In this document: piece after piece, positions 46,455 to 58,470 of the stretch
How positions within the stretch are numbered: the stretch's first letter is position 1
How the letters are laid out: the number at the start of each line of letters is the position of its first letter
Assembly (NCBI GenBank): GCA_028023455.1
Contig: JAQFVV010000027.1
Location: forward strand, 10,227,845-10,291,844
Length of the DNA: 64,000 nt
From: Epiperipatus broadwayi
Lineage: Eukaryota; Onychophora; Udeonychophora; Euonychophora; Peripatidae
Direction: 5' to 3'
Translations under genes and position numbers: made by a program
The notes under the pieces: model-generated
What the model saw: only the letters and a program-made list of their open reading frames with translations
What the model was told of the DNA's origin: nothing
Databases searched by the model: none

Positions 46455-48600
46455 TCTATATAGATAATTTCATCGTCATTTTCAACCACAATCAGTGCAC
46501 TACAAGATAAACTTCTCTCCAAGTTTAATTTAGTTTCTCCCATCTCGGACCTCTCTTTTGCATAATGTACTAGTAAATTTCTTTATTCTATCCATCCATC
46601 TTACATGGTATGATTTTTCTAGGAATTGTGCAGCCTCTTGGAATTCAATTTAGAACTTCACTTATTCATCATGTGTCCAACCCAGCTTCATTTTCAGTGA
46701 TGCTTGTTTGTTCTTTCACACCAGTATTTCGTTTTGTCTGGTATCCAAGTCTCAGATTCATCAGTAAGATCTACCTTCCTTTTCAAAGATATAGGAATAT
46801 TTTATTTTAATATTTACTCATTTCTATCAAAAACACTTCATTCAAGTTTAATTCTATGATTAATGTCATCTATTATGTTTTCATCTGTCCAAGGCATTTA
46901 AGTTTCCAATTTCTTCTAATTCATCTTTATCAATCTTTGTTTTCTTCTAATGAAAAAATTCAGCTAACGTTGTTTTAGTCTTTTAAGCATTTATTTTTTA
47001 GTTCTACCGTCTTACTTTCATCTGATAACAATTGCAACATTTTCTGAAACTCAACTGTTAGATTAAATGTTTAAATAATCTCTATTTACTTTTATTGCTT
47101 TTACTTCTTAGTATCATCATGTAATATAATCATTGTTGTTGCATTCTTCAAAATATGAGCATGTCCTCAATCTATATGTTGATGATCCAATGATTTATTC
47201 ACTGTGGAAATGCTTATAGAATCAAATGGCTCTTTATAATCTATTAATCCAAAAGAATGATGACAATTTATATTTATTGGTACTTTCTATATAATTTCTC
47301 TTAATACATGGAAGATTTACAAAAGACTGATAATTCTTGTAATATCCAATATTTTTAATGACATTCCTTGAATATTAATTATTACCACCCTCTTTCAATA
47401 ATTCTATCACTTTATAGACCTTTCTTTTTCTAAGTAGATTTAATTTCACGTCTCATTTCTTTATTTGAAATGCTGGGCAATGAATAAGATTAAATAACTG
47501 TAGAGAATACTTTATTTTGTAGTTCTCTATTATTTTATAATTCTTTATAGAACTCTTCTACACCTTTTATGAAGTCATATTCATTTTAAATAATAATTCC
47601 ATCTTTTCTTCTTGTTGATAAAACAACCATTGTTCCAATTGCCTTCTATAATTTTCCTTGCCAATTCACAATCGTACTTTTTAAAATTACTTTACAAAAG
47701 TATGAATATTCAGTTTTTCTTCTTAATGATCCTTCTTTTTTTCATACAATGTCTTATCTCAGTAGAAAATCTACTGATAAATTGCTGCTTCATTGTCCCT
47801 GCTATTTTTGTTAAACTTTTAAAAGTTTATTTTCTTATTGCTTTTATTCACATCTGAATCGTTTTCAAACTCATTATAAAATAATTTGTAAGTTCTAATT
47901 TAACTTCATCAGAGTATTTCAGAAGTTAGAAATATCGACTTTTAATGATTTTTTAAAATTATTGTCGCCGTTAGTTTTGCATTAACAAGTACCTTACATC
48001 TCACTACTTGGTGATCACTTCCTTGAATCTATTAAGACCATTTGCAAATCTTGAAATAAATATTTTTGTTAGAGGAAATATAATTTTATTCGGCTGCATT
48101 TCAGTTGAATGCTTCCCTGCCTATTTCTATATAACATTTTTCTCAAAGAAGGAATTCATAATATACACCTTTTCTTTCTTGGAGAATTTCACAAATATAT
48201 ATCTTACATTTCTATCACCTAACCAAATTTACCTACAACACTTTCATCATTCAATTGTTTACCAATTCTAGCATTACAGTCTTCCATGACATTCGGTCTG
48301 ATCAAAAACCTTTTGTACATCCATATAAAATCACTATGAGAATTTGCTGGTGCATAAATCTGAATTATCTGCATTTAGTATCTGCTATTAAGTTGAATAA
48401 CTAATCTTGCCACTCTATCTGATATACACCATCAATTTTCACAATATAATAATGAATTCCACTCCATTAGGGTTTCCAATATTTGTGTCTTTCAATTGAT
48501 GTTGCATAACCATTTTTTATATTCAATTATCTCTTCACCTTTTTTTAACTTCAGAAATTCCAATAACGTCCAATTTAATATTACACTGATTTTTAAATTG
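46455..48600 (-). pseudogene. APE-type non-LTR retrotransposon (RTE-like), copy 2, degenerate
   Basis: Same family and strand as 35745-38520 but more decayed. Reverse-strand translation still shows the endonuclease blocks QIIQIYAPANSHSD (about 48330-48375) and NARIGKQLNDESVVGKFG (about 48220-48285); the 3' end (46455-46760) matches copy 1's 3' end in DNA. The RT core is unreadable through stops. The 3' boundary is defined only by similarity to copy 1. Confidence 0.7.
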
Positions 48601-49127
48601 TGTATATCTTTCTTCATTTGCAAATGATCTGCAATTTTAAGTACTTAAATAAAAGATTGACATCAAAAGGCAGGCCAAGTTCACAGTCACGTTTTTCTTA
48701 GCACTTTTCACATTCAGTCACTAATCACTACCTTGGTTGGTGACTTTACAGCTTTCTAAAAAATAGGAGTCATAATTTAGTTTTGTCTATCATGGTGTAA
48801 ATTTCTATTAAAAATAAAGATCATTTACATGCACATACAGTCATCCTGCATTTACGAAAACCCAAGTGATATTTTATTTACAAACTATCAGGCAACTGAG
48901 AAGAACACCAATGGTGTTTCTTGATTTTAAACTCCAAGATAATAAACTCAATAAACTCACTATGCTGGCTAATGCAATTTGGTAAACAGCCTATCTATGA
49001 TCATTTATTATATGGATAAATGCTTATATTAATAGCTGTAATGATAAAAATTATTGAATGGACCTTAGGAATTGTCTGAGCTTTGTTTCTTTAGAACTTC
49101 AAAGAAAAATCAATAATTTTCTTTTAA
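48601..49127. other. Spacer, nothing recognised
   Basis: No gene or repeat seen. Confidence 0.45.
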
Positions 49128-49530
49128 GATAATAACTGAAACATAGGTTTATTATACACCTGTGTCTATATATGTAATATACAGGGTATATGAGCACAGA
49201 CTTTCACACCACCCACCACTTTCCACTCTATCTCATAACACTGATACACTTGAACACATATATGTTGAAAAGATAAATAATCACCAATATACGTATTTCA
49301 TGCTAAACCAGCAATCATCAGTGGTCCAGATTACCATCTCCACACATATATGCTTCCAAGTGCTCAGATATATATTAAGATAGCAAATCCTCATACTTTA
49401 AAGGACAGGCTTCAATCTACTCCTCACTCCAACTCTTCAACCATCCATCCAATTGAAAATCTGATGATGGAATGCTCAAAGGCCACCCTGAGGCCACAAT
49501 TTTTGTCACACCCATGTTGACCTAAGGTCA
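49128..49530 (+). repeat. Element E, copy 5
   Basis: Starts with the element's end hairpin (AACTGAAACATAGGTTTATT through CACCTGTGTC), then GGGTATATGAGCACAGACTT, and is cut after GTTGACCTAAGGTCA. It shows that the hairpin belongs to the left end of E as well as to the right end (compare 11595-11645). Confidence 0.75.
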
Positions 49531-50213
49531 TAGTAAATTCTTTCTGCATTTGTGAATAACAAGTGTATTCCATTTTTGAAGCAAATGAGTAAAGCAATTA
49601 TGATTTTTTTGAATTTGATAATGAGACTTCATTAATTTCTAGGAATGTTTAAAAATATCAAATCCAGCTGGATTTATTGTTGGATGTGGAAAAAAATTGC
49701 TTGAACTTCATAACAAACCAATTTTTATGGCATGTTTTTTAAATCGTGATTTGAGATTATTTTTAAGTAGTGGTAATCTTGAGATATTTATAAATACGAT
49801 TTGCCTAATTTCTGTTTATATATTTTCCACGAGGCAACTTATCTTCTGATATCTGGTGAAAGAATCTGAAAAAACAGAAAGCCATTGCCAAGAATAGACT
49901 TGAGTGTACTAATAATATTTATTATAGATAATATTTAATTGAGCATTTAAAAGTTTAATGTGGGTACCTTTTCTCCAAACTGGGACCCAATATTCATCAG
50001 TAGAATATGCTATTACTAAGAAAGCCACCTGAAAAGAATTTGCATCACAATGTCAAACAAAGTTATTCATTTTTCCAAGAAGGTTATTTCTAAAAATTAT
50101 TTTAGAGCTAGCCTTAGGCTATGATTCAAAATAACATGGGGAAGGATTGTGCTTCAATCTACTGTTACAAAATGTTATATTCAGATAGTTAAACATATTG
50201 TCTTTCCTGGATT
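49531..50213. other. AT-rich spacer, nothing recognised
   Basis: No gene or repeat seen. Confidence 0.5.
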
Positions 50214-50228
50214 AAAACTAAGATCCAA

Positions 50229-50290
50229 ATGTCAAGTGTTGGTGGTCGAGTGGTCAGCACAGCTGCCTTACAAGCAGTTGTGCCAGGTAC
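50229..50290 (+). mobile_element. Half SINE-A insertion with 15-bp target-site duplication
   Basis: A 62-bp insertion holding only the 5' tRNA-like half of SINE-A (TGTTGGTGGTCGAGTGGTCA, then CTGCCTTACAAGCAGTTG), cut before the B box and without an A tail. It is flanked by exact copies of AAAACTAAGATCCAA at 50214-50228 and 50291-50305. Confidence 0.85.
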
Positions 50291-50305
50291 AAAACTAAGA
50301 TCCAA

Positions 50306-51242
50306 GTTTTGAAAAAGATTTCCAAACTTTTCACATCATTACTAAGTCTTTTTTTATTTCTGGAAATACAATTTTTTTGTGAAGTCAAAGTAATGTCATC
50401 AGCTTAGGTGTTTTCTCTCAGTCTGTTTCTAGAAGATCTCGGGTGAATTTATTAAATAAACTGGGTGAGGAAACTGAACTCTGCAGTAGATTATTATATA
50501 AAATTTTAAATTTGATCATTTAGTGCCATTTAAATTTTACTGTGGGAGAGCAAGTTAATTAATAGATTTTCTGCTTTTAAGAATTTTAGAATTAGAAGAC
50601 TATTTTTCAAATAGAATCTTAAACTGAGATTAATGATGGCAATACCAGTTTTTAATTTATTTGAAAAGTCTCTTTCAATTTCAAACATCTTCTTCTTGAT
50701 CAAACCTAGCCACTATATAGAATATGATTCGTTTGTAGAAAACATAATATTGGACGATAAATGTTCAGATCACCGTTTTATTTCTTTGGTTTTAAGACTG
50801 CTATAGCTTTACTTTTACATAAAATTTTTGGAATAGTTTGTATATTAATAATATTGCTTAATAGTTTTGTCAACTATGCTTTGGTTTTAGCTTCTAAATT
50901 TTCTAGAAAATGAAAATATTCTGTTTTTGGAGTGGATAGATAGCAGCCTTATTGCAATCCATCCTGCAAATACTATGAATTGATATATGAAAATTATCTC
51001 TAAATGAAAGATGAACTTTTTCTTGATGAACTCATGATTAAAAATAGCAGATATGTGCATACATATATGAGCACATACATGAATGTATATAATAAATGTA
51101 CACACATATATTTATATGCCCATACTTATATATTTATATTTAAATACACAAATAATCTCTTATATATAAATAATAAACAAAAAACCCTGGAATAAACTCT
51201 ACAATATTCAATATAGTAATAAAAAAATGAATAGTATAATGT
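50306..51242. other. AT-rich spacer, nothing recognised
   Basis: No gene or repeat seen. Confidence 0.5.
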
Positions 51243-51463
51243 GATGTGCTATGGCTTCTTCTTTACCTGAGTCAGTAATCTCTCAGCCACTACGCCCAGA
51301 GAAACCTGTTAGCCACCTTACCTTCCCATTCCCCACCCTAAGTTTTTTCCATATTCTTCTCTATCCTGTTCTATTCCATTTCCACATCATCATATTTGTC
51401 CACTCTATGACCTTTATATCTAGATCCCCCTTATCTTTTTCCAAACCCAACATAAAAAACTAA
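51243..51463 (-). repeat. Dispersed repeat D, copy 2
   Basis: Reverse-strand counterpart of 28703-28925. On the plus strand it reads TCTCTCAGCCACTACGCCCA, CCTGTTAGCCACCTTACC and CACCCTAAGTTTTTTCC. The 70-codon plus-strand frame here (51251-51463) is antisense to the copy 1 reading direction and is not conserved. Confidence 0.6.
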
Positions 51464-52879
51464 GAACCCATTTTTTGTATAATCACTTTGTTTATATTTA
51501 TTTTCCCACAATTTCATTATTTGTACTCTCTCTGTTTGTAAACATTTACATTCAATTAACAGATGCCTAACATTTTCCATGACTTTAATAGCCAGAAAAT
51601 GTACGCCATTCTGAGTAACATTTAACAGTTAAAATTTAAAAACAAATCTCATTAGAATCACACATACACACACACACACAAGCAAATAAATCCTAAGGTA
51701 AGGTTTAATTCATTTTTGTAAATTGTTTCTGTTGTTAAAATATGATATATTTATAATTATGAAAATTTATTTTTTACAAATATACACACAACAAAATATA
51801 AATATAAGGCGAAAATTACTTAATAATTGGATGTTCAGTTGAATATTAATATGAGGAAATCCATTCTTTTGCAGTTTAATGTATATTTTTCTACAAGATA
51901 TCTTGCATTATGCAGAATGTATTTACTGTTAATGCAATACCATACCAAGTATATATCTCTATTAGAATAATGATTGCCATTTTAAACATAGAAAATTCTT
52001 CAATCAACAACAAAAAATATTTGTACAAAAAATGGCCTTTATATAAAATCTTAAGCAATATTTTTAACCCATGTAATTAAAATAAGATGGATTCCATCCC
52101 TCTAGACAACGTTAGGATTTCATCGATAAATTATCAGAAATAGAACTTGACACCTTTTATTTTCGTAGCTGTGAATAGAGTCATATCTTGGGTGCATAGT
52201 TAACTATTTGTGTATGCAGTAGACATAGTTAATTTGACTTTCAAGCGCTTGGACACTGTTATAAGAAAAGCTTAGAATATACATGTTTTAAATTAAGTTT
52301 AGCGTTTTTGAAACCTACTTATAGTCTCAAATTCGTGGAACTGAATGTTGAGTAGGAGGGTGGGTATATCTATAATATAAGTTTATTTAAATATATCAAA
52401 TGTATGCAGTAAATTAGATAGCCCACTTTTTTGAGAGTAGGAAACAGGATTTCTTTCTCTTTTTTATGGAATTGGAATTGTTGTCTATATGCCATGCCTC
52501 ATGACTTGAAAAAAATCCTTATAAATAAAAAATAAATATGAGCACATTCAAACGCATATGTATATAAATAAACATAGACATGTGCCCAAATAGACTATGC
52601 ATGTTATATACGCATAAAAGTATGAAATTGTGATATGATGTGCATATTAATACACAAGGCCTTTAGAAATTTCAAGGCTTTACACATCCTAAATCAAATT
52701 CTCCATGCTCTCATAAATTTGCATGTCTTTCTTTTCTTTTCCATAATTACCATTTATGTAAATTTGAAGTTTCTCACAAAACTAACATTGAACAATATTT
52801 AATAGATATTATCAGTATTGTATTCAAATACAGTCATCTTAATCGAAAAGGAAAACAATTTACCATAAATTAAATAGTA
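51464..52879. other. AT-rich spacer, nothing recognised
   Basis: Only a short (CA)n run near 51661-51680. Confidence 0.5.
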
Positions 52880-53270
52880 ATTCTCCCAAAGATGACAGCC
52901 CATGGCTTCTCTCACACATTTCTTTCCTCACTAAAAACTTCATTAATGCCTTTCTCTTTCATTTAAGCAATGTTTTCATACCCATTTCCCTTTAACCAAT
53001 AGATTAATTAATAATTCAAAAGGTTGCCTACTCTCTGATCAGACTACTCATCTAGTGTACAAAATCCATGTTTTCAAACCAGTTGCAGTGCCTCATACTA
53101 TGGTGAATCCCACACACCTCTATCCCTAAGAATGATTCCAAATGTAAAATCAAAGAATCATGGTCTAATAACATCCATGATATAAACTGAAAGGAAGTAT
53201 GTTTTCTGCTCTTCAAAAATTGAACTTCATTATTTTGCATGCATTTAAATATTTATCATCTATATATAAC
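52880..53270 (+). pseudogene. Penelope-like element A4: GIY-YIG endonuclease fragment
   Basis: Decayed 3' end of a PLE-A copy. NRLINNSKGCLLSDQTTHL and VYKI are read from 52995 to about 53070; after a frameshift, CSASYYGESHTPLSLRM (53084-53134) gives the nuclease YYGE motif. The RT is not visible. A hammerhead-like core follows at 53318, in the same position as in A1. Confidence 0.7.
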
Positions 53271-53317
53271 TTTTTTTTAAGATGATCTTTTTTTTTTTCA
53301 GCATAGATGATCTTTTC

Positions 53318-53358
53318 GCTATGATTAGGAGGAGATAAACTTCTCAAAAGCGTTCAGC
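53318..53358 (+). ncRNA. Hammerhead-like RNA, PLE-A4 copy
   Basis: Stem I GCT 53318-53320 / AGC 53356-53358; core ATGATTA 53321-53327; stem II GAGGAG 53329-53334 / CTTCTC 53340-53345; AAA in place of GAA (53346-53348); stem III AGCGTT 53349-53354; C53355 at the cleavage position. The loss of G12 predicts no activity, but A3/U8 and the stems are retained. The outer part of stem I is not recognisable. Confidence 0.5.
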
Positions 53359-53739
53359 TATTTAATATTACAAGTCGTAACTTAGCTTCACCATTAACTG
53401 TATTCCAGTGTATTTAAACAAATATAATAATAGTGATTTATACACACAAAATATTGTAGAAGGAGACTGCTCTTAAAACATAAGCTATAAAATTTAAATG
53501 ATCTCAAATGAATCTCAAATTATAAACCAATTTAAAAATCATGCTTATAATAATTTCAAGCCTCAAATTCAAGAGCAATCAATAAATGTTGTTTTATTTA
53601 AAGAATAATCTGTAAGCATAGTTGGACTATCTATGCTTTAAAAACATTTGATTGGATAATGGGAGGGAGCAAGAATGTGTGTGTGCATGTGTCAATAGTT
53701 TACTTCCACAATATTTCATGTGTATAAACTATTATATTA

Positions 53740-53815
53740 ATTAATATACATATATATATATATATATAATGGCAGAGTATTAAGGTATTACACACACATA
53801 TATATATAATAAAAT
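53740..53815. repeat. AT dinucleotide tracts
   Basis: (TA)n runs at about 53750-53768 and 53798-53808, with CACACA between. Confidence 0.8.
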
Positions 53816-53876
53816 ATAAATATCCTTTCTAACAATCCTATAATGAAAAAGAAGGCTGTGCTCCTAGGCTTACCAA

Positions 53877-54128
53877 TTGCTAGATGATTTTGAGTGTTTT
53901 TCATCCTTGTTTTGTCTTCTGAAATAGTTAAATACTCATTTGCTAGATGATTTTGAGTGCTTTTTATCCTTGTTTTGTCTTCTGAAATAGTTAAATACTC
54001 ATTTGCTAGATGATTTTGAGTGTTTTTTATCCTTGTTTTGTTTTCTGAAATAGTTAAATACTCATTTGCTAGATGATTTTGAGTGTTTTTCATCCTTGTT
54101 TTGTCTTCTGAAATAGTTAAATACTCAT
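53877..54128 (-). repeat. 63-bp minisatellite, four units, open in one frame
   Basis: Four consecutive 63-bp units (53877, 53940, 54003, 54066) differing at only a few positions. Reverse-strand translation gives a 21-residue repeat containing NHLANEYLTISE, open from about 54138 down to 53788, followed by a hydrophobic tail. No upstream exon or homologous family is recognised, so coding status is open. Confidence 0.85.
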
Positions 54129-54879
54129 TTACTGATCAATGTTTGGTGATTATGTAAGTTAATTATGGACAATCTGAAAGGAAAATTCTAAGTTTCTTAA
54201 AAAAAGAACCATGTCATAGATCTGACAGATGCATGATCTGAGATTCTTCTTATATATTGTATTAAAATATATTTATATTATCATCCTTCCATCATTTACT
54301 GTTATGAATATATCTGCAATTAATTTTATAAAAAATAATTTATTAGAACCACGCAGTTCAAACCCAATGGATAAATGCATTATTGCTGTGATCTGAATTT
54401 TATTAAAATATTAAAATGTTCAAAAATTATCTACAAATTTTTTTACATTGTCAATAAGATTTCATTAAAGTTTATAATGTAATTTTGAAATTGAGATAAA
54501 TTGCATTAAGAGGATTAGCAAACAATAGCAACATATTACTAATGTTAATTAGCTATCCTCACTTAATCATAGTATTATCTTCAGGCTGGGAATATAATTT
54601 ATTTATTTAGCTGTTTGGATTTTTTTGACAGCATATATTTTGAAAGAATCTACAGAAACTATAACCAGATGGTAAATCATAACCTTATTACTGAAATCTT
54701 TCACCTCTAGTATTGCATATGTAGTTTTGACAACTTCTACTCATGTATCTTATAGTTTCTTTTTGATTACAATGGCATAAGTCATGAGCTAATAAATTCA
54801 GTTTCTGAAACAGATAAACATATCTAATGATAGGTGGTCTTGAATTTGTTAATGGGAATCTAATATCTAGATAAAAAGG
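54129..54879. other. AT-rich spacer, nothing recognised
   Basis: No gene or repeat seen. Confidence 0.5.
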
Positions 54880-55028
54880 CATTTGACTTTATTACTTGGG
54901 AGTTCATAAAATGTTTGAGCGTCAAACCTTCAAGTGCTAAAATCAATCCTGGGACATCCCAATCTCAAGTTGGACATTCTACCAACTGTGCTCAAACTTC
55001 TTATGAACTCCCAAGCAATAAAACCATA
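54880..55028 (-). repeat. tRNA-derived SINE-S, copy 3, with inverted tail duplicate
   Basis: Reverse strand: GAGCACAGTTGGTAGAATG (A box), CCCAGGATTGATTTTAGC (B-box region), then the tail ...AACATTTTATGAACTCCCAAG TAATAAAG split over the end. The tail is also present in inverted orientation in front of the head (plus strand 54995-55025), so the whole forms a hairpin with about 30-bp arms. Confidence 0.6.
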
Positions 55029-55347
55029 CAATGTTTTTTTTAATATTTAGAAAGTTTAAATCTAACTGGTTTTGCTTAGATTTGGGGGGGAGGTTCTCCA
55101 CTTCTATAAATTTGTTGGTTTTTTAAAAATGCTTTTCTAGAAAAAGAATCTTGATTTGAATCATGGCATATGATGAAAAAATACATAGGAAAAACTAATA
55201 CTATCTCTCATATATTCCATTAGACAATTACTACGTTGCTTTCTTCCTAGTGTAAATGTATCGCTCTTCTATCTCTTAGATAAATGTAGTCAGTATCCCA
55301 ATCTTTTCAGTTTTGGAATAATTGACACTATTTTATAAAAATAAACA

Positions 55348-55442
55348 ACCAATAGTTTTATTGTTTGGGAGTTCCTAAAAAGTTCAAGTCAGGAAAGACC
55401 AAAACTAGAGAGAATCTTACGTATACAGAGTCTGATATTCTT
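55348..55442 (-). repeat. tRNA-derived SINE-S, copy 4
   Basis: Reverse strand: GCAGTGGAAGAATATCAGAC head, a degraded B-box region (TAGTTTTGGTC), and tail GACTTGAACTTTTTAGGAAC / TCCCAAACAATAAAAC. Confidence 0.5.
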
Positions 55443-55469
55443 CCACTGCATGAAACCACTCAGAGAACT

Positions 55470-55817
55470 GTTTTCCTGAAGTATTGTGATGATGGTATTT
55501 TAGTTGTATTTTTATATTGGACTATTTACATTGAATGTTCTTAGAAAAACTTTTATTTAAATATTCAAAATACATTCAACTGTTAGTAGTAGCACATCAA
55601 ACAGATTAGTATATGTACAACATTTTGAGAGGTATTATTCTCCTCTCTTCTTCAGGTGTTGCTGGCCTGACCAGTAACAATACTAGCATGGGATTAGAAC
55701 ATGGACCCTTAGAATCTTGAGTATTGAATTTAAGATAATGCAATTTTATACATTTATCTATGAGGTTCCTCCTGATTTCTTCACTTTTTCATAAGAGAAA
55801 AGTTGATTAGTGGTTTC
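55470..55817 (-). repeat. 3' pLTR-like repeat of PLE-B
   Basis: Direct repeat of 58060-58470, lying downstream of the PLE-B coding region in its sense. Shared blocks: ACATCAAACAG, GAGGTATTATTCTCCTCTC, CTTAGAATCTTGAGTATTGA, TATCTATGAGGTTCCTCCTG. About 50 bp containing the tRNA-like A-box half is missing here. It carries CTGAAGA-stem-CCTCTC, the hammerhead-like core discussed under findings. Confidence 0.75.
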
Positions 55818-55833
55818 CATACATTATGTATAA

Positions 55834-58010
55834 TCACACTTGTTGGCTTATGGGACTTTTTGCCATTGTCATGTGACCAGCTTCTTTAAATTTCCTTCTT
55901 TGTACCTTTTCTTCTCTATTCAATATTTTTGTATTTTCCCAATTAAACATATGTCCATTGCCACATACTTGTGCTACCTTAAACACATCTGTTTTCTCTC
56001 TTCTAATCATCAGTTTGTGTTCTTGCAAGTGCTTTTCAATGGGGTGACTGATCTCACCAATATATTTTCTTTCACATTCACAGGGTATTTCATAGGTGCA
56101 GTTTTTTTCTTTTCAGCATTTCAAGTTTAGGCTTTATAGATGATAGAATTTCTTGTAGTGTGGTATGGCTCCGGAAAGCTGTTCTGATGTTATACTGATT
56201 GCAGATTTTTTCTTAATTTGTCTGCTGTTTTTGGAATGTATGGGTACACTACAGTACTAATAATTGTCTTTTCTCTTGATAGTTCTTTTTGTTGTCTATT
56301 TAATGTTTTCTTAATAACAGCTGATGGATAACTATTTTTCATAAGAGTTTGTTCTATATTGATCTTTTCTTTTTCCAAATTACTGGTTTCTGAACTTCTT
56401 TTGCTCAGTTCCATAGTGACAATATAACTCCATGTTTTGTGTTTCTGGTGTGATTGGTTGTATAGGCTAGGTATTTTTCTGTATGTGTAGGTTTTCAGTA
56501 AACTAGTTTTGTTTTTGCCCTGAGGGAGTCTTAGTCACAAGAACATCTAAGAATGCCAACTTTTGTTGTTCTGATTCTATTGTAAATTTAATTAAAGAGG
56601 ATATGTTGTTAATGTGTTTCCAGAAAGTTTGTAGTGGCACTTCACCATGTAGCCATACAACAAGTGTATCATCCACATAGCAAAGCCAAAATTTAGGTGG
56701 ATATGGAGTAGTTTTTATGGCCAAGGTTTTAAGTTCTTCCATGTAAATTTTGCTAATCAGAAGATATAATGGTGAGCCCATAGCCATTCCTTGATTTTGT
56801 TGGAAAAATTATGTGTTATATTGAAAGTAGGTTGTTTTTAAGCAGAATTTTAATAGTTCCATTATACTATCAACAGAAAGAACTGCTCTGGTTTGTAAAC
56901 TATTATCACTGTTTAATCTTTTCCTTACAACAGACAATGCTTCTTCACATGGTACATTTGTGAATAAACTTTCCACATCAAAGCTTACCAGCAAGTCAGT
57001 TCTTTCAATTTTCAAGTTCTTTGATTAATTCTACAAGAGTCTAGAATCCATGACAAAGGATTGGGTCCTGTATGTCAAACGACTTAGAACTTTGAGAAGA
57101 AATCTTGCCAAATTTTGGTAAGACGAATCTCTAGAACTAACAATAGGTCTTAATGGAACATGATCCTTATGGATTTTAGGTAGACCATAAAGATGAAGAA
57201 ATTTGATGAAATATGATGTTATTTTACTTTTTTCTGACTCGGTGAAATACTTAAGATGCTTCCTGAGTTTCCACTTTTTTATATTGGCCTGCTGTGAGGA
57301 GTTCTTGTATTTTGTTGTCATAATCAGTCATATCCATTACAACTGTTGCATTGCCTTTGTCAGCAGGGAGAATGATTATAGATTTATCTACTGTGAGAGA
57401 TTTAATTGCTTTCCTCTCACCATAGGATATGTTTGACTTCAATTTTTGCTTCTTATCAAGGTTTTTATTCTCCAGTGTAATTCTGCTGCTTCTTCTAAAA
57501 GTAATTTTCGAGTGACTTCCTCAGTGGCTGCCATAACATCTAATAAAGGAATATTAGACAGTGTTATAGCAAAGTTTAATCCTCTATCAATAACATAAAT
57601 TTCAGTATCTGTTAGATATTTAGAACTGAGATTTTTTAACAGATGAAGTTGGTACATTGCTTAATACATTATGATTTTTGATATGCACGTGTAGGTTAGC
57701 AAGTTTCTTCTTTTGGCATTCTTTTAGTTTTCCATGTAATGTAGAATATGATTTTCTTACTGCTTGAGAAACTATCATGTAGTGTTAATGAGTAAGTTTA
57801 TTTTTTAGAAAATTCTAAGTTATTAATGGAATGTATTGTTTGATACTTAGAAAACCTTTGAGCATTTATTCTTTCTCTTAACAGAGCTTCACTTGCTCTC
57901 TGAAAATGAATTGGAAGTTGTAGTTGCAAACCTTTAAGAATTATCTCTTCAGATTTACATAAGAAAGTTAAAATAAGTTTCTACTTTGGCCAGCTTTAAA
58001 CATAATTTTT
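55834..58010 (-). pseudogene. Penelope-like element B: near full-length RT / GIY-YIG polyprotein, broken
   Basis: Reverse-strand PLE. In order from its N-terminus: CKSEEIILKGLQLQLP (about 57960), DKSIIILPADKGNATVV (about 57390), GLPKIHKDHVPLRPIVSS (about 57185), motif A LLVSFDVESLFTNVP (about 56990), motif B GMAMGSPL, motif C CYVDD (about 56685), KPTHTEKYL (about 56470), YPYIPKTADKLRKNL linker (about 56245), and a GIY-YIG nuclease with IPCECERKYIGE (about 56095-56055) ending at the stop near 55834. Frameshifts are near an A run at about 57280, around 57030, after 56510 and near 56110; an in-frame stop at 56809-56811 follows YFQYNT. The motif residues themselves are well kept, so decay is recent compared with the A copies. 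Confidence 0.9.
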
Positions 58011-58059
58011 CATAATGTCTAAAGTTTAATATAGTATCAGGTCTATACTGAATACTTAG

Positions 58060-58470
58060 TGTTTTCCTGAAGGTTTGTGATAATGGTGTTCTAGTTGTAT
58101 TTTTATATTGGACTATTTCCATCATCTAATATGTGTATTGAATATTTTTAGAAAAATTTAACTTTATTTAAATATTCCAAATACATTCAACAGTTAGTAA
58201 TGGTACATCAAACAGGTTAGTATATGCACAATGTTTCAAGAGGTATTAATCTCCCCACTTCTTCAGTTGTTGCTGGCCTGAGTAGTGACAGTATTGGCAT
58301 GGAATTCAAACCTGGACACTTAGATTCTTGAGCTTTGAATTTTAAGATAACACTATAACCAACGGAGCCATCCTGCTAAAGGCAACAGTCTGTAGAAATT
58401 TCATATACTTATCTATGAGGTTCCTCCTGATTTCTCCACTTTTTTCTAAAAGCAAAGTTGATTAGTGAAA
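58060..58470 (-). repeat. 5' pLTR-like repeat of PLE-B with tRNA-like head
   Basis: Direct repeat partner of 55470-55817, upstream of the coding region in its sense. In that sense it carries a tRNA-like A box (TGGCTCCGTTGGTTATAG, about 58380) and B box (CCAGGTTTGAATTCC, about 58310), so a Pol III type internal promoter may have preceded the ORF. A CTGAAGA (about 58265) - stem - CCTCTTGAAAC motif lies further on. Same orientation of both repeats and the position around the ORF match Penelope pLTRs. Confidence 0.75.

Noticed and set aside
46610-48271. Several 66-87 codon plus-strand frames
   Set aside because: Antisense shadows of LINE copy 2.
53877-54128. CRISPR array
   Set aside because: Contiguous tandem units without spacers in a eukaryotic context; it is a minisatellite.
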